DNA from: Iamia sp963728655
GTDB lineage: Bacteria; Actinomycetota; Acidimicrobiia; Acidimicrobiales; Iamiaceae
DNA length: 64,000 nucleotides
NCBI GenBank assembly: GCA_963728655.1
Contig: CAVSLD010000001.1
Coordinates: forward strand, 386,160 to 450,159
Direction of reading: 5' to 3'
Within the stretch, counting starts at the first letter, position 1; each line of letters begins with the position of its first letter. The position numbers and the translations under genes were made by a program. Below the pieces are notes generated by a model, which was not told where the DNA came from, ran no database searches, and worked only from the letters and a program-made list of their open reading frames with translations. Below are positions 54,441-63,027 of the stretch, one piece after another.

Positions 54441-54457
54441 GGTGGGGGCCGGGGCGC

Positions 54458-55422
54458 TCACGGGGTCGCCTCGAGGGGGACGGCGTCGGCCGGGGCGGGG
54501 GTGCCGAGGACCTCGGGGTGGAGGATGGCGGCCAGGGTGCGGGTGGCGGCGGCGGCGACCGGGGTGCAGCGGGAGAACAGGCGGGTGGCGTCGGTGGCCC
54601 ACACCCGGCCCTCGCGGACGGCCCGCAGGGCGGCGACCTCGGGCCCGGCGCGCAGGGCCCGCCCCTCCTGCACGGCGTCGTCGAGGTGGTAGCCGCAGGG
54701 CAGGAACACGACCACGTCGGGGTCGGCGGCGGCCACCTCGTCCCACGTGACCCGCCGGGACGGCGCGCCCGGGACGCCCAGGGCATCGCGGCCGCCCGCG
54801 GCATCGAGCAGCTCGGGCACCCAGTGGCCGGCCACGAAGGGCGGGTCGCCCCACTCGAGCAGCAGCGACCCGAGGCCGGGGCCGTCCGGCCACCGCGGCC
54901 CGCACCTCGTCCAGGGCGGCGGTGAGGGCGGCGACCTCGGCCTCGGCCCGCTCGGGACCGTCGCCGCCGAGGGCCCGGCCCACGGCGCGGAGGTCTGCGG
55001 CCAGGCCGTCCAGGTCGACGGCGCCGAGGCGCACCACCTCGGTGCCCGGGGGCACGTCGCACGCGACCTGGTCGCCGGTGACGGCGCAGACGTCGCACAC
55101 GTCCTGGGCCACCACCACGTCCGGGGCGAGGCGGTGGAGGGCCTCGCGGTCGGTGAGGTAGAGCGGGTCGTCGGCGGCGCGGGCAGCGGCCACGTCGCGG
55201 TCGAGGGCGGCGGGGTCGGCCGCGGCCCGGCCCGGCTCGGGGGCCGACGCCAGGGCCGAGCGGGTCGAGCACGGGCCGGCCGGCCACGGCGGGGTGGTCG
55301 CACTCGTGGCTGATGCCGACGATCCGGTCGGCCGCCCCGAGGGCCGCCACCAGGTCCGTGGCCGAGGGCACCATGGTCGCCACCGTGGGTCCGGTCTCGG
55401 TCGCACCAGGGGCCGGGGCCAT
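54458..55422 (-). CDS. Corrinoid/haem-type periplasmic-binding-fold protein (BtuF-like), frameshifts
   Basis: About 320 aa of the helical-backbone metal-receptor fold. Start region VATMVPSATDLVAALGAADR and IVGISHECDHPAVAGRPVL are typical for the cobalamin-binding BtuF-like group; then VVVAQDVCDVCAVTGDQV (conserved Cys pair) and VVFLPCGYHLDDAVQEG. No signal peptide or lipobox is seen, and no btuC/btuD neighbours exist, so this may be the cytoplasmic type found in many actinobacteria. Frame changes near 55255 and 54885 are needed. Confidence 0.75.
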
Positions 55423-55544
55423 CCCGACAGCCTGGCACCCCACCACCCCGGGCGACGCCTGCGACCGTCAGCGACGCGCCGCACCCCGACCGCGACGGCA
55501 CCGTGGGTGGCGCGTCGCCCGCGCTCGTCTGGCGCGACCCCGAC

Positions 55545-55884
55545 GACGGCCCTGAGCGTGAGGTGCGCCCGTTCGGGCGCGCGCAGGATCCAGACCCGTG
55601 GGGAGAGGGCGGGGGGCGGTTCTGAGTGCCAGATGCGCCCTTTCGGGCGCGCGCAGCACTCAGAACGGTCGGGCGCGGTGGCGGCGGGCGGTTCTGAGTG
55701 TCAGACGGGCCGGTTCGGGCGCGCTCAGCACTCAGAACGGTCGGGCGCGGTGGCGGCGGGCGGTTCTGAGTGTCAGAGGTGCCGGTTCGGGCGTTCTCAG
55801 CACTCAGAACGGTCGGGGGTGACCTGCTGGTGCCTTCTGAGTGCCAGTCGTGCCGGTTCGGGCGCGCTCAGCACCCAGGACGGG
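55545..55884. repeat. Array of five 52-nt palindromes, exact 72-bp period (J)
   Basis: The 508-bp gap between the corrinoid-binding gene and the TetR gene contains units at 55545-55596 (degenerate), 55617-55668, 55689-55740, 55761-55812 and 55833-55884. Each begins (C)GGTTCTGAG and ends CACTCAGAACGG; an inner GCGCCC/GGGCGC stem with a TTTC- or GGTTCG-type loop is present. The 20-nt spacers 55669-55688 and 55741-55760 are identical. Bases 55423-55544 hold the promoter side only. Confidence 0.93.
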
Positions 55885-55930
55885 AGCGGGCCTGGCCCGG
55901 CGGGCGATGCAGGGACGGCACCCCCGGCGG

Positions 55931-56627
55931 TCAACCAGGCGGGGGGCGGCGGGATCGGGCCAGGCGGCGGGTGGCGTCGGAGGGGGGTGCGGCCAGGAGG
56001 GCGGCCACCATGTCGACGAGGTCGCTGGTGAAGAGGCGATCGTCGGTGTGGGGCCCGGAGCGGGCCCGCTGGGCCAGGTGACCGGCCATCAGCCGGTAGG
56101 CGGCGAAGCGACGGTGGAGGCGGACGGCCTCGGGGGCCATGAGCGGCGCCACCCGGGCCCGCCACCGGAACATGCTGTCGGAGGGGTCCTCCAGGGCGGC
56201 GGGGGAGATGTGGGGCCGAGGGCGGTCGAGGAGGTCGGCCACGACCTGGAGGTAGGCGGCGCCGTCGGGGTCGGCCAGCTTGGCCGCCGGGGGTCGCACC
56301 AGGGCCCCGGCCAGGGCGGGGAGGTCGGGGTCGCCGTCGTCGAGCGCGGTCGAGCAGGGCGTGGCGGCCCGCCTCCACGTCGCGGTGGTGGGGGGCGAGC
56401 ACGGCGCGCACCAGCCCGGCCCGGTCGCCGAAGTGGTACTGGAGGGCGGTGGCGTTGCGGGCGCCCGCGGCCCGGGTGATCTCCCGGAGGCTGACGGCGT
56501 CGACGCCCCGCTCGGCGAAGAGGCCGGCAGCCGCCGCCACCAGGCGCTCGCGCGTGCCGTCTCCGGCGGGGGCGGGGCGGGTGGCGGCCACGGGCCGACG
56601 GTAGCCCGGCCCCCGGTCCCGAGCCAT
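55931..56627 (-). CDS. TetR/AcrR-family transcriptional regulator (frameshift)
   Basis: About 230 aa. N-terminal helix-turn-helix: TRERLVAAAAGLFAERGVDA, LREITRAAGARNATALQYHF, typical of TetR proteins that control fatty-acid or steroid catabolism. The ligand domain follows after a frame change near 56350 (DLPALAGALVRPPAAKL, YLQVVADLLDRPRPHI). It is divergent from an acyl-CoA dehydrogenase and very likely controls it through the palindrome at 56644-56661. Confidence 0.88.
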
Positions 56628-56636
56628 GCACTCGCC

Positions 56637-56661
56637 TTGACAACTGATGCATGCGCATTAG
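56637..56661. promoter_or_regulatory. Promoter/operator between TetR gene and acyl-CoA dehydrogenase
   Basis: CTGATGC-ATGC-GCATTAG (56644-56661) is a near-perfect 18-bp palindrome with one mismatch per arm, preceded by TTGACA (56637-56642), a consensus -35. It sits 17 bp from the regulator start and 38 bp from the dehydrogenase start, well placed for TetR repression of both. Confidence 0.68.
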
Positions 56662-56698
56662 ACAGGCGGGCGCCCGCCACCTTCCCGAGGAGCACCCC

Positions 56699-57941
56699 AT
56701 GGCCATCGACTTCACCCTCGACCCCGAGCTCGAGGAGATCCGCCTGCGGGTCCGGGCGTTCATCGACGAGGTGGTGAAGCCGGCCGAGGCGCGCATCGGC
56801 GACCCGACCGAGGTCGACGAGCGCGACGAGTACATCAAGATCCTCTTCGACATGCGGGTGCAGGCCCAGGAGGCCGGCCTGTGGCTGCCCCACATGCCCG
56901 AGGAGTGGGGCGGCATGGGGCTCGGCCACGTCGAGCTGGCCATGGTGCAGGCCGAGGCGGCCAAGGCCTAGCTGCGGCCCGTTCGCCCTCAACTGCCAGG
57001 CCCCCGACGAGGGCAACATGCACACGCTCCTGCACTGGGCCACCGACGAGCAGAAGGAGAAGTACCTGCGACCGCTGTGCGAGGGCACGGCCATGAGCTG
57101 CTTCGCCATGACCGAGCCCGAGGTGGCCGGCTCGGACCCGACCCTCATCCGGACCCACGCCTACCAGGACGGCGACGAGTGGGTGATCAACGGCCACAAG
57201 TGGTTCATCTCCAACGCCCGCCGGGCCCAGCTTCGCCATCCTCATCGCCCGCACCGAGGACGACCCCGACCTCCCCCAGGCGGCCAACACGCGCCTTCCT
57301 CGTCGACATCCCGTCGGAGGGCTGGAACCGAGGTGCGCGAGGTCGAGACGATGCACGGCGGCACCGGCCACTCCGAGATCCGTCATCGAGGACCTGCGGG
57401 TGCCACGAGCGACCAGATGCTCGGCGGCCGGGGCCAGGGCCACCTGCTCGGCCAGTACCGGCTCGGGCCGGCCCGCCTGGCGCACTGCATGCGCTGGATC
57501 GCCCAGGCCGAGACGGCGCTCGACATGATGGTGGACCGGTCGCTCAACCGGTACGCCCACGGCTCGCTGCTGGCCGAGAAGCAGGGCATCCAGTGGATGA
57601 TCGCCGACTCCACCATGGAGCTGTACCAGGCCAAGCTGATGGTGCTGCACGCCGCGTACCGGATCGACGCACGGCGCTCGACTTCAAGAGCGAGGTGTCG
57701 ATGGCCAAGCACTTCGTGGCCAACATGCTGGGCCGGGTCATCGACCGGTCGATCCAGGTCCACGGCGCGCTCGGCTACTCCACCGACACGCCGCTGGCGC
57801 ACATGTACCAGCACGCCCGCTGGGCCCGCTTCGCCGACGGCGCCGACGAGGTCCACCAGATGCGCATCGCCCAGCGCACCATCGCGGCCTACAAGGACCA
57901 CGGCACCACCCGCAGCGGCCACCGGCGACCTGCCGCTGTAG
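56699..57941 (+). CDS. Acyl-CoA dehydrogenase (frameshifts)
   Basis: FAD-dependent acyl-CoA dehydrogenase of about 410 aa. N-terminal helical domain: EIRLRVRAFIDEVVKPAEAR; FAD/substrate strand: SCFAMTEPEVAGSDPTLIR and EWVINGHKWFISNA; C-terminal: QGIQWMIADSTMELYQAKL, IQVHGALGYSTDTPLAHMY. Frame changes near 56968, 57230, 57292, 57330, 57383, 57670 and 57920 are needed. It resembles the two-length ACAD10/11 and FadE-like group acting on long or branched acyl-CoA. Regulated by the divergent TetR gene. Confidence 0.88.
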
Positions 57942-57980
57942 CCCTCGTCGCCACGTCGGGCGCCCCGGCCCGGGTCCGGC

Positions 57981-58805
57981 TCAGGCGTCGGTCGCGGCGT
58001 CGGGGGTGGACGGCTCCAGGGGCGGCATGGGCAGGGTGATGGCCGGCGTCTCGTTGCCGCCGTCGACCTCCAGCACCTTGCCGGTCACCCACCGGGCCGC
58101 GGGCGACAGCAGGAACAGGGCGGCGGCGGCGATGTCCTCGGGCTCGCCGGGCCGCCCCATGGGGGTGCCCTCCTCGAGGGTGCGGCGCATGCCCTCGTCG
58201 AGCATCACCACCTCGAGGGCCTGGGTGGCCACCGCCCCGACCGACAGGGCGTTGACCCGCACCCGGGGCGCCCACTCGGCGGCCAGGCTGACGGTGATCT
58301 TGTTGAGGGCCAGCTTGGCCGTGCCGTAGGCGGTGAAGCCGGGGACGATCTGCTGGCTGGAGCGCGACGACACGTTGAGGATCGCGCCGCTGCCCACCGT
58401 GTCGACCATGGCCTGGGCGGCGCGCACCGACAGCAGGAACGGGCTGATGGCGTTGAACGACAGGGCCTTCTCCATGAAGCGCCGGCTGGTGTCGACCGCG
58501 GCCCGGGGCGGGGTGCCGCCGGCGTTGTTGACGAGCAGGTCGAGGTGGCCCATCTCGGCGACGGTGGTGTCGACCAGGCGGTCGAGGGCGTCGTCGTCCA
58601 TGACGTCGGTGGGCACGACGAGGGCCCGCCGGCCCATGGCCCGGATCTGGCCGGCCACGTCCTCGATGTCGGCCTCGGTGCGGGCCGCGACGACCACGTC
58701 GGCGCCGGCCTCGGCCAGGGCCAGGGCGGTGGCCCGGCCGATGCCCTTGCCGGCACCGGTGACGATGCCGACCTTCTCGTCGAGGCGGAACTGGTCGAGG
58801 ATCAT
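57981..58805 (-). CDS. Short-chain dehydrogenase/reductase
   Basis: A 274-aa classical SDR. TGAGKGIGRATALALAEAG (cofactor), AARTEADIEDV, LDLLVNNAGGTPPRAA, ILNVSSRSSQQIVPGFTAYGTAK with Ser and YGTAK (catalytic Tyr and Lys), and the final GRPGEPEDIAAAALFLLS, VTGKVLEVDGG. Likely NADP(H) given the Arg after the second strand. It converges with the acyl-CoA dehydrogenase and may reduce or oxidise a 3-hydroxyacyl or steroid substrate. Confidence 0.9.
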   Translation of the reverse strand: MILDQFRLDEKVGIVTGAGKGIGRATALALAEAGADVVVAARTEADIEDVAGQIRAMGRRALVVPTDVMDDDALDRLVDTTVAEMGHLDLLVNNAGGTPPRAAVDTSRRFMEKALSFNAISPFLLSVRAAQAMVDTVGSGAILNVSSRSSQQIVPGFTAYGTAKLALNKITVSLAAEWAPRVRVNALSVGAVATQALEVVMLDEGMRRTLEEGTPMGRPGEPEDIAAAALFLLSPAARWVTGKVLEVDGGNETPAITLPMPPLEPSTPDAATDA

Positions 58806-58877
58806 GGCTCTCCTAGCAAAGCCGACCGAGGGAGCGAGACGCCAAGCCGACGGAAGCAGGACACTAGGGGGCGGAGG

Positions 58878-58904
58878 GTCCAAAGTGACCATCGCCCCTT
58901 GGAC
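58878..58904. promoter_or_regulatory. Inverted repeat at the island boundary
   Basis: GTCCAA (58878-58883) and TTGGAC (58899-58904) form perfect 6-bp arms 15 nt apart in the 148-bp gap where base composition changes. Weak evidence for an operator or terminator. Confidence 0.3.
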
Positions 58905-58953
58905 ACGGGGCTCGGGGAGGTTCGCGAGCAGCCATAGGAAGTAGTGTGCGAAG

Positions 58954-60373
58954 GTGGCCCGCTCAGCAAGAAGCGATGACCTTGCCAGCGATCGACCGCA
59001 TCTGGTTATCCCGGTGACATATGGGCTGAGCGTGCGATATCTGGTCCCGACGGGTCTACTTGAACGGCTCTCTCGGCAGTACCGAGTGACCGTGGCTCTG
59101 GGATGGGCTGACCCCCGGTTGGCTACGATGTTGGAACACACCGGCGCAAGCGTTCAACACCTACCAGAGGCCTTCATTAGCCATCGGCATCGACTTCGGC
59201 TCAGGAAGTTGGAGGTAGCGCACGCCAAGCGTCTTCGAAGTCCAACTTCGGCCATTGCAGCACGTCGAAGACGCCGAATGGCGCCGCTCGCTCAGCGAAC
59301 TATCATGAAGTGTCGTGAACTCATATTTGACGTTCAGGCCACCTTCGGAACGAGCGTTGAGTCGCTGGAGCAGGCAGTAGCAGAAAGCCAAGAGAGCGAA
59401 ACAAATCGAGCATCATTTGCAACGTGGCTCGATCGGGTTGACGCCGATGTTGTGCTATCGCTCACCCCATATCACGATCAGGATTCTCTTCTGCTCGCGG
59501 CCGCTACGTCGAGGAAGGTCGGCACGGCCATTTCGTTCATTTCCTTCGACAACCTCACGACACGCCGGCGTGTGAGTCCGAGCTGCGACAGGTACATCGT
59601 GTGGAACGAGCACAACCGACAGGAGCTCGTACACGCGTTCGGCCCGCAAGTCATCAACAGGACAGCGGTGCTTGGTGCTGTGCAATACACGTTGCACCGC
59701 CGGTCGGAGTTCATAATTCCCGATCCAGACTGGAGACGCATTCTAGGTCTGCCTCAGACGGGCTCCGTCCTTCTCTACGGCGCCGGGCCGTCCGAGTTGA
59801 CCCCGGGCGAGCCTCACCTTGTTGCAGCCTTCGCTGACTCGCTGAGACTGACACTCGGCAGCGAGGCCCCCACCGTCCTCGTGCGGATTCATCCCAACGA
59901 CGATCCGACCCGTTGGACTGGGGTGCTCAGGCCTGGGGTGCAGGTCGACACAGCGTGGGCCGTACCAGGGGAGGGGGCGCGCGCTTGGCCAACCAGCCAC
60001 GACATTCGCATGCAGATGTCAACGCTTGTTCATTGCTCGGTCCACGTCTCCATTTGCTCTTCGATGGCTCTCGACGCAGCCGCCGTAGATCGCCCGACCG
60101 TGGCACCCTCCTTCATCCCACAGGCGGGTCGGGGCGTCGCGGCTCTTGACTGACTTCTACAGCCAGGAGCACTGGGCACCCATCCGAGCGTCGGGAGCTG
60201 TACCGGAGGTCTCTTCGCTACGAGATCTTGTAGCGGCGGTTCAGGAGGACCTGCGATCACCTGAAAGGCGCCGACTGCAGCGGCGTATGCTGAGCGCCGC
60301 AGTGCTCGGACCCATCGACCAGGACCTCGTCCAGCGCCTCTCCCAAGAAATAGGAAAAGTTGTCAGTGTGTGA
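58954..60373 (+). CDS. Glycosyltransferase-like protein (GT-B type), frameshift
   Basis: About 472 aa, first gene of the low-G+C glycan island. The N-terminus reads HLVIPVTYGLSVRYLVPTGL (GT-B N-domain), the C-domain VLVRIHPNDDPTRWTGVL and, at the end, HCSVHVSICSSMALDAAAV, like the donor-binding His/Ser-Ser-Met region of capsule/CDP-glycerol or epimerase-like GT-B proteins. After a frame change near 60145 the natural end is DFYSQEHWAPIRASGAV and RDLVAAVQEDL. I cannot assign a linkage. Codon use is clearly less G+C-biased than upstream genes. Confidence 0.65.
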
Positions 60374-60472
60374 GTACGCCTGCGCATCGAACTCGACTCA
60401 TCCGATGCGCTATCCGAGCCGTTGCAGCAACCTGGTGATCGCTTCAAACTGGCTGCAAGGATCTCGTCGCCG

Positions 60473-61501
60473 ATGCTGAGTCGACCGGTTGCCGTAGTCG
60501 TGGGCTCCGGAAGTGCAGGACGCCGCCATGTCCGAGCCCTCCGTGACCACAATCCCGAGTTCACAATCATCGTAGTACGGCGGGCGAACAGTGATCAACC
60601 AATTGGAGACCTGGCCGGACCCGGAGTCTTCTTTACCCCATCCATCGCCTTGGCGCTGAGGCACAAGCCCTCCTTGGCGATTGTCGCGAGTCCAGCGAGC
60701 TGTCACGTGGAGCACGCGTTACTGCTCCTTGTTCGAGTTCGAAAGATGCTGATCGAGAAGCCAGTTGCAACGTCACTGTCTGAGGCCCGACGCCTCGAGT
60801 CGGCGGTTGGCGACCTACGACCTCGCATAGCGGTGGGGTATCATTTGCGGTTTAACCGGTTTGCGCGAACCATCCTTGAGCACTTCTCGACGGAAGATCA
60901 GAGCAAGATCAACTACAACCTCGAGGTTTCACAACATGTAGCAGAATGGAGACCTGGCGTAGACCTTGGGTCAACCGTCAGCGTAAGAGCAGACCTCGGT
61001 GGCGGTGCTCTTTTGGAACTAAGCCATGAAATCGACCTCGCAATCTGGTGGTTCGGTGCGATTGCCTCCTTGAATTGCGATTTGTCGCACGGGGGACTTG
61101 ACATCGAGACCACTATAGATACGGCTGCCAAGCTTCAACTGCGCCACATCAATGGGGCCCGGGGTACAATATGTTTGAGCATGGCTGCGCCCTCTCCCGT
61201 TCGCGCCTGGCGCATTGACGGACCCACACGATCGGCCGCGGCCGATGTCTTATCCCGGCGAGCGAGTTACAGTACGGCATTCGGCACGAGCGAGGAGTGG
61301 ATCGAGTCCGACGACCGAGATCGGAACGAGGTCAGCATGCTCGCAAGTGTCACTGCAAGCAACAGAGCTAGCCCATCGGTTCACGATGTCGCCTGCACGC
61401 TCAAGCAGTCATTATCCGTCATCGAGGTCATTGAGGCAGCGCAAATGTCGGACGTGCAAGCGACGTGGGTGCAACTCACTCACAGGAGAACGAGCAATTG
61501 A
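60473..61501 (+). CDS. Gfo/Idh/MocA-family oxidoreductase
   Basis: About 342 aa, NAD(P)-dependent sugar oxidoreductase. Rossmann motif AVVVGSGSAGRRHVRALRDH, then LAIVASPASCHVEHALLLL, VRKMLIEKPVATSLSEARRL (the EKP catalytic Lys motif) and the C-terminal domain with VGYHLRFNRFARTI and LLELSHEIDLAIWWFG (His catalytic). It would oxidise or epimerise a nucleotide-activated or free sugar. ATG 60473 chosen for the Rossmann strand; TTG 60422 is an alternative. Its stop overlaps the next start (TTGA). Confidence 0.85.
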   Translation: MLSRPVAVVVGSGSAGRRHVRALRDHNPEFTIIVVRRANSDQPIGDLAGPGVFFTPSIALALRHKPSLAIVASPASCHVEHALLLLVRVRKMLIEKPVATSLSEARRLESAVGDLRPRIAVGYHLRFNRFARTILEHFSTEDQSKINYNLEVSQHVAEWRPGVDLGSTVSVRADLGGGALLELSHEIDLAIWWFGAIASLNCDLSHGGLDIETTIDTAAKLQLRHINGARGTICLSMAAPSPVRAWRIDGPTRSAAADVLSRRASYSTAFGTSEEWIESDDRDRNEVSMLASVTASNRASPSVHDVACTLKQSLSVIEVIEAAQMSDVQATWVQLTHRRTSN

Positions 61502-62193
61502 CTGTGACAGCCGGCATATTTGCAAGGAAGGGCTCCGTTGGCGTTCCGGGAAAGAACATGAGGGTTGTCGGTGGACAGAGCCTTTTAGAGCGAGCAATCG
61601 CTCACGCGGCAAGCTGCCCCGAGGTCGAGAGAGTTGTCGTCTCGACAGACGGCGAGGCCATGGCTGATGTCGCCCGAGCTGCGGGAGCGGAGGTGCCTTG
61701 GCTGCGGCCCAAGAATCTCTCTGGCCCTGATGCACGTGAGTGGGATGCGTGGCGACACCTCCTTCTGTGGTTACAGGAGACAGGTGACCTTCCGTCGCGC
61801 TTGCTCGTCGTGCCATGCACCGCCCCACTCCGCAACGTGGCGGATCTCTCCAGGTGTTTGACTGCTTCACGGGAACCGGGTGTTGACGTTGTCATCACAG
61901 TCTCGTCGGCAAGGCGGAATCCATGGTTCAACATGGTGATCGTGTCAGATGCGGGCCGAGCACGACTTGTTCTCGAGCCAGATCGGCGCATCCATCGGCG
62001 ACAAGATGCGCCCGAGGTGTACGACGTGGCTACTGTCGCCTTCGTTGTAGATCCAGCGTTCGTGCTCACGGCCTCGTCGATCTACGACGGGAACGTCGTC
62101 GCAGTCGAGGTGAGTTCAAGCACGGCTGTTGATATCGACACAATCGACGACCTCCGGTACCGCGTTTGCTCGCGGATCGGTTGGAATAGCTAG
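61498..62193 (+). CDS. neuA: Acylneuraminate cytidylyltransferase (NeuA/PtmB-like)
   Basis: A 231-aa CMP-nonulosonate synthetase. ARKGSVGVPGKNMRVVGGQ is the nucleotide-binding opening (R-x-G-S-K-G-x-P-x-K-N variant), VERVVVSTDGEAMADVA follows, and VVPCTAPLRNVADLSRCL is the TxPLR block (QPTSPLR in classic enzymes). The end IDTIDDLRYRVC is the metal-binding ID(T)xxD motif. TTG at 61498 is preferred: AGGAG lies 9 bp upstream and it overlaps the previous stop. Activates a sialic-acid-like sugar to its CMP form. Confidence 0.88.
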   Translation: MTVTAGIFARKGSVGVPGKNMRVVGGQSLLERAIAHAASCPEVERVVVSTDGEAMADVARAAGAEVPWLRPKNLSGPDAREWDAWRHLLLWLQETGDLPSRLLVVPCTAPLRNVADLSRCLTASREPGVDVVITVSSARRNPWFNMVIVSDAGRARLVLEPDRRIHRRQDAPEVYDVATVAFVVDPAFVLTASSIYDGNVVAVEVSSSTAVDIDTIDDLRYRVCSRIGWNS

Positions 62194-62204
62194 GATCTGA
62201 GCGG

Positions 62205-63027
62205 ATGACACAGCGGTATGGAGAGTCTCAGGGGTCGTTCCACCGTCTCTCCCGGCTAGATGGTCGAGTTGCGATAGTAGCGGGTGGTGCTGGGCATATC
62301 GGTAGCGCCGTAGTCGCCGGTCTCGCTGAACAAGGGGCGACCGTGGTCGTCGTTGACAAGGATCTTGATCAACTACTTGAGCGCGATTCGGATGCGTTGG
62401 CTACAGACCGGGTGACGATGCTCGACGTCGACCTGGAGGATGAGTCCCAGGCTGCTGACGTTGCGCGACAGGTAGCGAGTCTCTGCGGTGGTATTGATAT
62501 CTTGATTCACCTAGCAGCGCTCGTCAACGCAACAAGCCTTGAGGGCTGGAGCGTGCCGTTTCCCGAACAGCAGATCGATGTATTCCGACGAGGTTTCGAC
62601 GTTGGCCTCATAAGCGGATTTCATACTGGCTCGTGAATGTGCACCGATCATGCGTAGGTCCTCGAGCGCCTCTATGATATTCACGGCTTCAACATATGGA
62701 ATAGTCGCGCCAAACTGGGAAATCTACAAGAACACTTCACTTGGTAATGCTGCGTCATACTCCGTGACAAAGGCGGGCGTACTCCAACTAATGCGATGGC
62801 TCTCTGGCACGCTCGCACCAGAGATTCGCGTCAACGCAGTGACACCTGGGGGGGTAGAACGTGGTCAGCCCCAGTCGTTCGTGAATGAGTACGCTAGGCG
62901 GACGCCCCTCAATAGGATGGCGACAGAGATGGACTATGTAGGCGCCTATCTCTACTTGGCGAGCGACCTTTCTCGGTACGTTACTGGGCACAACCTGGTC
63001 GTCGATGGGGGATGGACCATATGGTAG
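62205..63027 (+). CDS. PtmA-like short-chain dehydrogenase (frameshift)
   Basis: About 274 aa when the frame change near 62628 is corrected. GRVAIVAGGAGHIGSAVVAG cofactor motif, DILIHLAALVN, then STYGIVAPNWEIYKNT, YSVTKAGVLQLMRWLSG (catalytic Tyr and Lys) and SRYVTGHNLVVDGGWTIW. The YGxVAPNxEIY and VTGHNLVVDGGWT forms are those of the SDR found in flagellin/legionaminic-acid clusters (PtmA of Campylobacter). It sits between the CMP-synthetase and NeuB genes, supporting a role in making or modifying the nonulosonic acid. Confidence 0.8.

Noticed and set aside
54003..54457. A repeat protein with 25-residue units (PRQFA type) on the minus strand
   Set aside because: The frame is open only because the 75-bp palindrome unit is a multiple of three and G+C-rich; it lacks a start, and other frames are open too.
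55545..55884. CRISPR array
   Set aside because: Repeats are 52-nt palindromes with 20-nt spacers that are partly identical to each other; no cas genes, and spacers are too short and not unique.
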